From the NCBI GenBank assembly GCA_039192165.1, contig JBCCXD010000003.1, positions 124,001 to 188,000 of the forward strand: a DNA stretch of 64,000 nucleotides. Reading direction: 5' to 3'. The notes under the pieces were generated by a model. The model worked only from the letters and a program-made list of their open reading frames with translations. It was not told the origin of the DNA and made no database searches. The position numbers and the translations under genes were made by a program. The stretch comes from Dinoroseobacter sp039192165. GTDB taxonomy: Bacteria > Pseudomonadota > Alphaproteobacteria > Rhodobacterales > Rhodobacteraceae. Position 1 is the stretch's first letter, and each line of letters opens with the position of its first letter. Below, piece after piece: positions 43,294 to 51,173 of the stretch.

Positions 43294-44309
43294 TACTGAG
43301 GCAGCGCCACCCGCGCCCGTGACACCGCTGACGTATAGATTGCTTCCTCTGTTCGACGGACGGCAAGATAATCACCGGCCAGGTTCTCGAACGGGCGCTT
43401 TCCGTTCAGGGCCTCGACCACATGGCTTTGCAGGGCGTGTACACAGTCGCCGGCGAAGCCTGCGTAAGACTTGGCGGGAAGGACCGCAGTTTCTGTTTCT
43501 GTTCCGAACCTCCGCCGGTTCAAAGAGCCGTCCCCGGTCAATGTCAGGCTTGCCTCTGTCCCCTCAAGAAGCGCCTCTCCGAAGGTGAGTCGGGGGTTCC
43601 GGGTTTTATGGTCGAGCGTTCTGTTGGCGTCGAAGAGTGCCCGGGCGCCGTCCGCAAAATCAAACAGGATATGGCCAGCATCTTCGCCTGCAATGACGTC
43701 GTTCTCGCGGCGCAGGTCTGCATAGACCCCTTCGGGTTCGCCGAGCAGGTAGCGGAATGTATCTATCCAGTGCACGCCTGTCTCGTGGACCAGAAACCGT
43801 GGCATGCTTTGAAAATATGGTTGCCTTGCGAGATAGGCGTCTGCACCGCGCCCATCCCCGGTTCTGAGCCTGAAGGTCAATTGGCGCACGGTGCCCAGAC
43901 GACCCTCTTCAATTTCTTGTCGCATAGCCCTGTACCAGGGCTGGAACCGGAAATTTTCATGCACGATCAAAGGTACTTGAGCGGTTTCCGCCACTTGCGC
44001 TATCTCAACTGCTTCGCTCAGGTCGCGGCAAAAGGGCTTCTGGCAAATGATTGCTTTGACGCCTGACAGCAATGCGGCGCGGATCGCGCCTGCGTGGGTG
44101 TCGGGCGGGGTCGCGATATCCAGAATTTCTGGCTCTGCAATCCGCAGCATTGTCTCGAGGTCGGCAAACGCCCGGACGCGGCTTCGGGCGGCTAAACCCG
44201 GGTTCCGGTCCGCGACAGCCGAAAGCTCGGCGCCTTCGATGCGCCTCCACGCGTCATGGTGAAACTGAGCGAAATAGCCCGCCCCCAGGCAGGCAACACG
44301 CAGCGTCAT
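43293..44309 (-). CDS. Gfo/Idh/MocA-family oxidoreductase
   Basis: 338-residue NAD(P)-dependent enzyme. Rossmann motif ACLGAGYFAQFH, then the signature lysine in IICQKPF; most relatives have EKP, so the Gln before the lysine is unusual, though the lysine is kept. ENFRFQPWYRAM and HETGVHWIDTFRY are typical of the C-terminal alpha/beta domain. Usual substrates are sugars, inositol or sugar acids. It overlaps the dehydrogenase gene at 44306 by 4 bases, so both should act on the TRAP substrate (inference). Confidence 0.88.
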   Translation of the reverse strand: MTLRVACLGAGYFAQFHHDAWRRIEGAELSAVADRNPGLAARSRVRAFADLETMLRIAEPEILDIATPPDTHAGAIRAALLSGVKAIICQKPFCRDLSEAVEIAQVAETAQVPLIVHENFRFQPWYRAMRQEIEEGRLGTVRQLTFRLRTGDGRGADAYLARQPYFQSMPRFLVHETGVHWIDTFRYLLGEPEGVYADLRRENDVIAGEDAGHILFDFADGARALFDANRTLDHKTRNPRLTFGEALLEGTEASLTLTGDGSLNRRRFGTETETAVLPAKSYAGFAGDCVHALQSHVVEALNGKRPFENLAGDYLAVRRTEEAIYTSAVSRARVALPQ

Positions 44310-45379
44310 AGTTTCGCTCCGACCGCCTCGGCAACGGCCATAGTGGTGCCGGTTCCACCTAAATCTCCGGTCAGCACTGTTCCCTCACGCAACACGGCTT
44401 CAACGGCTTCGCGTAATCGCGTCCCATCCCGTGCCAGTTCTGGCGACGAATTCTCAACAGCCAGCCAGTCCAGCATCATCCCGGCCGACAGGATCATCGC
44501 CATCGGGTTCGCGATCCCGCGTCCCGCGATATCGGGCGCCGTTCCATGGCATGGTTGAAAGACGGCATTGGCGTCTCCGATGTCCGCCGAAGGGGCAAGG
44601 CCCAGCCCCCCCATCAGACCTGCCCCGAGATCGCTCAGGATATCGCCGAACATATTCTCGGTCACCATCACGTCGAACTCGGCAGGGCGCTGCACCATCC
44701 ATAATGCCATTGCATCGACATAGGCGTGATCTGATTTCAGTTCGGGATGATTTTCCGCTTCGGCGTCAAAGATCTCCCGAAACCACGCGAATGCCCGGAA
44801 GACATTCGCTTTATCGACACAGGTCACACGCCCTGAACCGCGCCCGGCGTCCCGCCTTTGCTGCGCAAGACTAAAGGCGAAGCGGCACAGTTTTTCCGAA
44901 GTGGCGCGGGTGATCTTCAGTGTTTCTGTTGCGTAGTCGTCTGTGACAGTGCCCTTGCCCTTCGTGTGAAACAGGCCTTCGGTACTCTCGCGGATCAGGA
45001 CAAAATCGACATCTCCGGGAGCTGCAAGCGGACTGGGATATCCGGGCGCGACGCGCACCGGTCGGACCCCGGCATAAAGGTCCATCTCGAATCGTAAATC
45101 GATTTGCGGAGTTATCTCTGTGCCGTCTGGATAGCGGATGTCCGGCAGACCCATCGCCGACAGAAGAATAGCGTCCGACGCACGGGCCGCGTCAACCGAC
45201 CCCTTCGGCAGCGCATCTCCGGTTTTGGCATAGTGGCTGGCGCCCGCTGGCAGATGATCGAATTCGAGGGAGTAGCTGTCCGCATCACGGGCCAGATGTT
45301 CCAGCAGACGCAGCGTCGGTGCCATGATTTCCGGCCCGATGCCATCACCTTCGAAAACTGCAATTTTCAGATTGTTCAT
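44306..45379 (-). CDS. Isocitrate/isopropylmalate dehydrogenase-family enzyme (tartrate- or LeuB-like)
   Basis: 357-residue NAD-dependent decarboxylating dehydrogenase. EGDGIGPEIM at the N-terminus, VLIRESTEGLF (differs from LeuB's usual motif and is nearer to tartrate/homoisocitrate-type enzymes), CVDKANVFRAF, the metal-binding ENMFGDILSDLGAGLMGGLG and PCHGTAPDIAGRG. It therefore acts on a 2-hydroxy (or 3-hydroxy) dicarboxylate; the exact one cannot be told. Start at 45379 (MNNLKIAV) with GGAGGAACAG upstream. Divergent from the ABM gene; operon partner of the Gfo/Idh gene. Confidence 0.87.
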   Translation of the reverse strand: MNNLKIAVFEGDGIGPEIMAPTLRLLEHLARDADSYSLEFDHLPAGASHYAKTGDALPKGSVDAARASDAILLSAMGLPDIRYPDGTEITPQIDLRFEMDLYAGVRPVRVAPGYPSPLAAPGDVDFVLIRESTEGLFHTKGKGTVTDDYATETLKITRATSEKLCRFAFSLAQQRRDAGRGSGRVTCVDKANVFRAFAWFREIFDAEAENHPELKSDHAYVDAMALWMVQRPAEFDVMVTENMFGDILSDLGAGLMGGLGLAPSADIGDANAVFQPCHGTAPDIAGRGIANPMAMILSAGMMLDWLAVENSSPELARDGTRLREAVEAVLREGTVLTGDLGGTGTTMAVAEAVGAKL

Positions 45380-45479
45380 GGCTGTTCCTCCCGCGCGCAG
45401 TCTTGCAGCGCCTTGCCCTATGCTGCAAGCAATCACAAAGGGGTGCGACCTGCACCTGCGCCGAAAGTGAGGATGTCAG

Positions 45480-45770
45480 ATGTATGCGGTCGTTGTGACC
45501 TTTGGACTTAAGCCGGGAGCAGCGGAAACCTTCATGCCGCTTGTTCTTGCGAATGCACGTATCTCCTTGCGCGAAGAGCCCGGTTGCCTGCGCTTCGACG
45601 TATGCTCCGATCCCAGCCGACCCGACTCCGTATTTCTCTATGAACTGTACTACAATCGGGAGATGTTCGACCGGCATCTTGCCACTGAGCACTTCGCATC
45701 ATTTTCGAAAGAGGTGGAAGACATTGTCCTCGAAAAACAGGTGCAGACTTTTGCGCAGGTGCAGGTTTGA
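45480..45770 (+). CDS. Antibiotic biosynthesis monooxygenase (ABM) domain protein
   Basis: 96-residue dimeric ferredoxin-like protein of the ABM/YgiN type, with YAVVVTFGLKPGAAE at the start and EEPGCLRFDVCSDPSRPDS in the middle. Relatives act as quinol monooxygenases or small accessory enzymes. It diverges from the isopropylmalate-dehydrogenase-like gene over 100 bases and is often found with such catabolic loci (AI-2 or sugar acid pathways). It is 32 bases before the phosphatase gene. Confidence 0.88.
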   Translation: MYAVVVTFGLKPGAAETFMPLVLANARISLREEPGCLRFDVCSDPSRPDSVFLYELYYNREMFDRHLATEHFASFSKEVEDIVLEKQVQTFAQVQV

Positions 45771-45802
45771 TGCAGAACCACGCGTCGAGTGAGGACTAAA
45801 GC

Positions 45803-46591
45803 TTGTCGATTGGAAAGCGTCTGTTCGATTTTCTTGGCTGGGGTAGGTCACAGAAAACCCCCGGCCCTACACCGGATCGGCTGACCTATGCGGTTGGCGA
45901 TATTCATGGACGCGCTGATCTCCTTGAGCGCATGATTTCTTTGATTGAAGAGGATCGCGCCGGCAAGACTGCCGACGTTGTCTTCTTGGGTGACTACATC
46001 GATAGGGGCGCAAATTCCGCAGGTGTTTTGCAGCGCTTGCGCACGCTAGATCTTCCGGAAGCGGACATCCACTGCCTGATGGGGAACCATGAGCGTATGC
46101 TTCTGGATTTCCTTGAGAATCCCATTGCAGAAGGCCCGCGATGGCTTGGTAATGGTGGGCTTGAGACTCTCTCGAGCTTCATAGGGCCCGACTGGCGGCC
46201 GCAAGCCGGACGTGCCTACGAAACCGGGTGCCGCGACAGGCTCCTAGAGGTTGCCGAGCCAGAGCTGTTCAGCTGGTTGCGGGACCTGCCTTTGCAGTGG
46301 CGGAGCGGAGATTTGGGCTGTGTGCATGCAATCGCCGATCCGCTTGTCGCATGGGACGCGCAATCCGAGGCCACGCTGTTGTGGGGGCGTCCCCAACCTA
46401 GAATGCCAAAACGAAAAGACGGTATATGGATCGCGCATGGCCACACGGTCGTATCGCGTGCTGCAGTTCAGAAAGAACGTATTGCGCTCGACACAGGTGC
46501 CTATCAAACAGGTCTTTTGAGTGCAGCACGACTTGATCAGGGACGCATTGCTATATTCACCACGACACCCGACAGCACTGTTCAGGAATAG
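45803..46591 (+). CDS. Metallophosphoesterase (serine/threonine phosphatase-like)
   Basis: 262-residue two-metal phosphatase with GDIHGRADL, LGDYIDRGAN, MGNHERM and, near the end, IAHGHTV. It belongs to the PPP-like bacterial group, which can remove phosphate from proteins or diadenosine tetraphosphate. The TTG start at 45803 has GAGGA upstream. It ends 10 bases inside the convergent tyrosine kinase gene, so it might act on the same exopolysaccharide control system (inference from place only). Confidence 0.87.
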   Translation: MSIGKRLFDFLGWGRSQKTPGPTPDRLTYAVGDIHGRADLLERMISLIEEDRAGKTADVVFLGDYIDRGANSAGVLQRLRTLDLPEADIHCLMGNHERMLLDFLENPIAEGPRWLGNGGLETLSSFIGPDWRPQAGRAYETGCRDRLLEVAEPELFSWLRDLPLQWRSGDLGCVHAIADPLVAWDAQSEATLLWGRPQPRMPKRKDGIWIAHGHTVVSRAAVQKERIALDTGAYQTGLLSAARLDQGRIAIFTTTPDSTVQE

Positions 46592-47427
46592 CCGTAACTG
46601 TAGCTGTAACCTTCGCTTTCCTCGGGGTAGCGGCACTTGTTCAGCACCACACCAAGAAAGTTCGTATGTTCGGCGATTTCGCGTTCTGCAGAGTCAATCT
46701 GTTTAATCGTGCATTTCTCAGATTCGACGATCAGCAGGACGCAGTCGACATTCGGGAAGAACGCTGTTGCATCGTCACCGGCGTAAAGTGGTGGAAGGTC
46801 GAAGATCACGAGGTCGGGCTCAAGCAGCGCTTCTACAGCATCAAGCTGCTTCATCGTTTGTGGATCGAGAAAAAGATCCGAAGGCGAGCCAAGTGGACCG
46901 GGGTTGCAGGAAACCGCGACGTTCTCTCCGATACGAATGGCCTGTTCTGCAAAGCTGACCCCTCCGGTCAAAAAGTCCGCAGTACTGTGTTTCGGTGCCA
47001 GCCCAAACACCTTGGCAACGGAGGGACGGCGCATATCGAACTCAAAAACAGCAGTGCGTTTTGAATTCTGACGTGCCAGCGCAAAAGCGATATTTGCGCA
47101 GACCGTGGTTTTTCCCGATGATTTCGTAGGTGATGTGATGGCGATCCGACGCCATCCATTCTTTTCCATCTGCAGTTGGATCTTGGTCCGCAACAGATCG
47201 AAGCTCGCCGACTGTTGATTAGACGCGCCAGCGGTCAGAACGCGGTTGTTGATGAGCTGCTGGCGATCAAGCTTTACCAGTGGGATTTCATCCCATGCAT
47301 TCGTTTCGGTTCGCTTTTGTAGTCCGCCGCCGACAAGGGGCTTTGCACTGGCAACCTGACGCGGAACCGACACCGACGTATCGCGCTGCTTTCTCGCTTT
47401 CTTCAACGCAGACTGAAGTTTTTCCAT
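46582..47427 (-). CDS. CpsD/Wzc-type tyrosine autokinase
   Basis: 281-residue BY-kinase cytoplasmic domain. Walker A SPTKSSGKTT (lysine 106), Walker A' in FEFDMRRPSV, and a C-terminal tyrosine cluster YSYSYGYS that is the autophosphorylation site. These kinases regulate exopolysaccharide polymerisation and export by phosphorylating the tail. Encoded after the chain-length gene, its membrane partner. It has no membrane helix itself, as in the exosortase-associated tyrosine kinase family. Confidence 0.92.
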   Translation of the reverse strand: MEKLQSALKKARKQRDTSVSVPRQVASAKPLVGGGLQKRTETNAWDEIPLVKLDRQQLINNRVLTAGASNQQSASFDLLRTKIQLQMEKNGWRRIAITSPTKSSGKTTVCANIAFALARQNSKRTAVFEFDMRRPSVAKVFGLAPKHSTADFLTGGVSFAEQAIRIGENVAVSCNPGPLGSPSDLFLDPQTMKQLDAVEALLEPDLVIFDLPPLYAGDDATAFFPNVDCVLLIVESEKCTIKQIDSAEREIAEHTNFLGVVLNKCRYPEESEGYSYSYGYS

Positions 47428-47462
47428 TTTGCTTGCCTATCACTCCGGCGTTTCACCGACGC

Positions 47463-48986
47463 CTATACGCCTAACCTGTCCAAAACCTTCTCCGCAATCA
47501 GATCGAGCGGCAGGTAGTATGTGTGCACCGCCCAGAAAATTGCGGGAACCCCCACAAACACGAGGCAAAGCAGCGACGCACGCAGTGCACGATCCGCCCA
47601 AATCTCTCGGTTGGAGCGGATATAGGGAAGCGTCGCAATTGGCGTAATGCCAAGGCTGTTTACAATCGTGCTGGGTCTTTTCACCAATGGGTTCAAAAGC
47701 TCCATCGCCAAAACGAGGCCGAATGCCAGTCCGAGGCTCGCAAGCCCCCCTGCTGCCATGAGAAGCAGTCTGTTCGGTTTGAAGGGATCATCCGGTATCG
47801 TGGCTGGGTCGAGTACCGAAATACGCTCCCCGCGAGAAAGAAGTTCGATACGTTCTGTTGTCTCTGCTACGGCCAAACGATCGACTACGTTGTTGTACTG
47901 TTGCTGCACATTTTCATAGTCGCGTTCCAGGTCTGCAAGCGTGATGGATATTGCGGGCGTTCGTTCGAGTGTGTCGGTCAGTTCGTCCATCTCGACCTGC
48001 AGTTCACCAATTTGAGCGTCCAGAAACTCGAGTTGGGTGTCTATCTGTGCGATCTCGTTGTTGAGCTGTTCGTTTCGCGTGAAGGCACCTATGGTACCGC
48101 CGCCCAGCGACGCGATGATCTGCTCAACTTGCGCAATGCGCGACTGGAGAATACGAACACGCGGAGAGGTTTCACCACCTGCCTCCATAGCGCCTGTTAA
48201 CTCCTGCCTCAGCGCCTGTAACTTCTGCTCCTCAGCCGAAAGAAGCGCGCCATCGCTTGAGCCGTCGATTTCTATAAGAGCGTCTGCCAATTGACGACGT
48301 TGCTCCCGCAAAAGAAGAACTTCTTGCGTAAGATCAGCTGACCGTTCTTCCAGAGCTGCAAGGCGCTCCAGTCGAAACTCAAAGGTCTCGGGCAGGGCAT
48401 CAGAATTGTCCGACCGGAAGGCGCTTATCTGAGTGCTCTTAATGTCAAGATCGCCTGAAAGACGCTCTACTTCCTGACGAAAAAAATCTTCGGTTTGCCG
48501 CGCCTGTCCCTGCCGCAATTCCACATCTTCACGTAGAATTCTCGTAACATAATCGTTGACGACATCCGCAACCACCGTTGCAGATCTGCCTTCGAACTGG
48601 ATGGTCATCACGATAGCGCTGTTGCGGCCCGAAGCAATGTTGACACTTGTGTTCTTGCTCATCGCATTGACTATGTCGTCTGGCGACATCACTGCGTCTG
48701 CTGGGAAAACACTGTATGTCTCCGCGATCTCCAGCAGGTTGGCGCGCGTCAGCAACCTCTGTTGGATTACAGCCATCCGCTCGGCGCTTCTGTTGTCAGA
48801 TTGAACCGCCGTGAGTTCTTCCGGGATTGAAGGTGCTTCAAGCAGCAGGCGCGCAGATGTCTGATAAGACACCGGCATTTGCTGTACGATCAGGAAAGTC
48901 GCAAAGAGCGATGGCAGAAAGACAAGCAGGATCAGCGGAGACCGCCGCCAAAAAATTGACAGATAAAACTTGATGTCAGCGATCAC
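47463..48986 (-). CDS. Polysaccharide chain-length determinant (Wzz/GumC family)
   Basis: 507-residue inner-membrane protein. Membrane helices lie near residues 18-36 and 405-430; a long periplasmic coiled coil runs about 165-370. The C-terminal Pro-rich helix is followed by a further hydrophobic stretch (LLCLVFVGVPAIFWAV), as in the exosortase-associated chain-length family. It has no kinase domain; the kinase is the separate gene downstream. It overlaps the ATPase gene by ATGA. Confidence 0.9.
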   Translation of the reverse strand: MIADIKFYLSIFWRRSPLILLVFLPSLFATFLIVQQMPVSYQTSARLLLEAPSIPEELTAVQSDNRSAERMAVIQQRLLTRANLLEIAETYSVFPADAVMSPDDIVNAMSKNTSVNIASGRNSAIVMTIQFEGRSATVVADVVNDYVTRILREDVELRQGQARQTEDFFRQEVERLSGDLDIKSTQISAFRSDNSDALPETFEFRLERLAALEERSADLTQEVLLLREQRRQLADALIEIDGSSDGALLSAEEQKLQALRQELTGAMEAGGETSPRVRILQSRIAQVEQIIASLGGGTIGAFTRNEQLNNEIAQIDTQLEFLDAQIGELQVEMDELTDTLERTPAISITLADLERDYENVQQQYNNVVDRLAVAETTERIELLSRGERISVLDPATIPDDPFKPNRLLLMAAGGLASLGLAFGLVLAMELLNPLVKRPSTIVNSLGITPIATLPYIRSNREIWADRALRASLLCLVFVGVPAIFWAVHTYYLPLDLIAEKVLDRLGV

Positions 48987-49831
48987 TGAGCGGCCTCTTC
49001 AATCCCGATTGAGTTGCCAACATAGATCCCATCCGCGAGAACTTCGTCCACCGCTTTCGCTGTTACGACGCGTTCACCCTCGGTGGCTGTGTACAAAAGC
49101 GCAAAATCACAGAGTTTGTTGACCAACCGGGGCACGCCTTCGGATGCCTGATACACGCGGTCGAGCGCCTCCTCCGTAAACTCGTTACCGGTTCCTCCTG
49201 CATGCCTCATCCGATGCGAAACGTAATCGCCCATCATCTCGCGATCGAGCGCAGGAACGTGATAAAACGCGGATATTCTCTGGGCGAATTGCTGCAGATC
49301 GGGGTCAAGAATTTTGGCTCTGAGCTGTGGCTGCCCGACAAGGATCAACTGAAGAAGCTCATCCTTGTTCGAGTTGATATTGGTCAGCATCCGAAGTTCT
49401 TCGAGGCTGTCTTTGGAAAGGTTCTGAGCCTCATCGATGATCAGTATGACACGTCGGCCGGCGCTATACTCCGCAACCAGGAAATCCTGAAGACGCTGGA
49501 AACTCGACACATAGTCTTCGTTACGCGTTGTTTCGAGCTCGAGCGAATTCAACACCCATCGAATAAGATCCCCTCGGTCGCCCTGCGCGTTGGAGATCAA
49601 TCCAACGGTAACCGCAGGATCGATGCAGTTAAGCAGGTGCTGAACAAGGGTCGTTTTTCCAACTCCAACCTCGCCTGTTACGACTGTGATAGGCGCGGTG
49701 CTGACGACTCCGTACTCGAGGACCGCGAAGGCACGTTTGTGGATGCGACTCCAGAAAAGAAACTCTGGGTCTGGCACCAGTTTGAACGGGCGTTCATGAA
49801 GCCCGAAGAACTCAGCGTACAAATCATTCAT
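48983..49831 (-). CDS. ExeA/GspA-like AAA ATPase of the exopolysaccharide locus
   Basis: 282-residue ATPase with the start motif FFGLHERPFKLVPDPEFLFW, Walker A GEVGVGKTT (K59), Walker B ILIIDEAQNL and the arginine region RLVNKLCDF. Such ATPases are fixed neighbours of the exosortase/PEP-CTERM exopolysaccharide genes. First gene of the ATPase, chain-length, kinase operon; it may act with the periplasmic machinery at the inner membrane. Confidence 0.88.
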   Translation of the reverse strand: MNDLYAEFFGLHERPFKLVPDPEFLFWSRIHKRAFAVLEYGVVSTAPITVVTGEVGVGKTTLVQHLLNCIDPAVTVGLISNAQGDRGDLIRWVLNSLELETTRNEDYVSSFQRLQDFLVAEYSAGRRVILIIDEAQNLSKDSLEELRMLTNINSNKDELLQLILVGQPQLRAKILDPDLQQFAQRISAFYHVPALDREMMGDYVSHRMRHAGGTGNEFTEEALDRVYQASEGVPRLVNKLCDFALLYTATEGERVVTAKAVDEVLADGIYVGNSIGIEEAAQ

Positions 49832-50388
49832 CAGTAATCAACGCACCTGATCTTCTGGCACTTGTCTCCTGCTGCTGTCGCCGTCCAATAATCAAGACCG
49901 CGATCGGCCATCCCAAAGCACCTCGTTTGGGCTTCGTCTCCAACGTTTAGGCTCATGCTCTTAGTCTGGGCAGTAGCCTAAACCCGTTTTGATCCTTGCG
50001 CGCCAGCGAAACATACCGCTTAGGCGCAATATGGGAAACAATGTGACTAAAACCAGCAGTCTCGCTCGGCAGGATAAGCTTATCTGATTCGCAGAGATTG
50101 TGTTCAGTTCTGCCGTTGCAAAGCCTAAAAACGAACAAACTTTGGATAAAATACGAGAACAATCCCCTGCTAATAATCCGTACCTAGAGGGCTTTTACGC
50201 CTCATAGTTGGTCGCGTTTTCCGAGAAAGCGTGCAAATTCAAAGGGGAATGTCGTGTCGCGTGGTGCAGTACTGCCAAATGTTCTTTGCGGCGCCTCTAT
50301 CTATAGGTATGATAGACGTCAAGAAAGCAGTAACCTTTCTCTGCTGTGTGATGATGTGACCCTTATTACGGGTGAGAGTACCTAAGTT
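49832..50388. promoter_or_regulatory. 557-base intergenic region between the two exopolysaccharide operons
   Basis: No gene with recognisable family. It is more AT-rich than the surrounding sequence and must hold the divergent promoters for the ATPase operon and the sugar transferase. A weak inverted repeat (GCCTAA near 49976 and TTAGGC near 50020) is visible. Small open frames (e.g. minus strand 49953-50162) lack ribosome sites and family traits. A small RNA could be hidden here; none can be proposed from sequence alone. Confidence 0.5.
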
Positions 50389-51069
50389 ATGACGATACGC
50401 GCTAACGATCTTTCGGAAAGCATACCTGTTTCTGCTTTCCAAGCCGCCGCGAGGCCGAGCCCCTCCTTTTACAGCCGTACTGGAAAACGCGCATTCGATG
50501 TAGCGGTTGTTGTGCTCAGCATCCCGTTTGTTGTTCCAACTGTTTTGATCCTGGCGCTTCTGGTGGCGCTAGACGGTCACAATCCTTTCTATTGGCAGCG
50601 GCGCGTTGGTCGGAAGGGCCACTCCTTTCAGCTGCTCAAGCTCCGCACAATGATTGTCGATGCTGATGCCAGGCTTGAGGCTTACCTGTCGAAGAACCCG
50701 ACAGCGCGCGCTGAGTGGGATGCTCATCAGAAGCTGAAGAACGACCCGCGGATCACAATCTTCGGGCGTATCTTAAGACGGTCGTCCATGGATGAGCTGC
50801 CGCAGCTTTGGAACGTGCTCAAAGGCGACATGTCACTTGTGGGCCCGAGGCCAATGATGGAAAGCCAGCGCGAAATGTATCCCGGTGCAAGTTACTACGA
50901 ACTTCGTCCGGGCATAACTGGACCCTGGCAGATATCTGACCGCAACGCTTGCAGCTTCCGGCAGCGCGCTGCATTCGACGAAGCCTATGCCCGCGAAGTG
51001 AGCGTTCCACGGGACCTGTACTACCTTGGGCAGACCGTGTTTGCAGTAGCGCGATGCACCGGGTATTAA
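50389..51069 (+). CDS. Bacterial sugar transferase (undecaprenyl-phosphate glycosyl-1-phosphate transferase, ExoY/WcaJ-like)
   Basis: 226-residue inner-membrane enzyme that puts the first sugar phosphate on undecaprenyl phosphate. One membrane helix (about residues 32-55) precedes the catalytic domain with YWQRRVGRKGHSFQLLKLRT, RRSSMDELPQLWNVLKGDMS and VGPRPMM. It starts exopolysaccharide repeat synthesis and fits the chain-length/kinase operon opposite. Confidence 0.95.
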   Translation: MTIRANDLSESIPVSAFQAAARPSPSFYSRTGKRAFDVAVVVLSIPFVVPTVLILALLVALDGHNPFYWQRRVGRKGHSFQLLKLRTMIVDADARLEAYLSKNPTARAEWDAHQKLKNDPRITIFGRILRRSSMDELPQLWNVLKGDMSLVGPRPMMESQREMYPGASYYELRPGITGPWQISDRNACSFRQRAAFDEAYAREVSVPRDLYYLGQTVFAVARCTGY

Positions 51070-51173
51070 AGAGCTGAAGTCTCGGCGCGAGCACAGTAAA
51101 CCTCGCCTTTAAATTGTCCTGAAACGTAATTAGTGCTCGATCCGAGCAATCGGGTGCGACATCGGAGGAAGGC

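Noticed and set aside
46582..46591. Overlap of the phosphatase and kinase genes as a sign of a frameshift
   Set aside because: Both reading frames end normally; short convergent overlaps occur at several places in this window.
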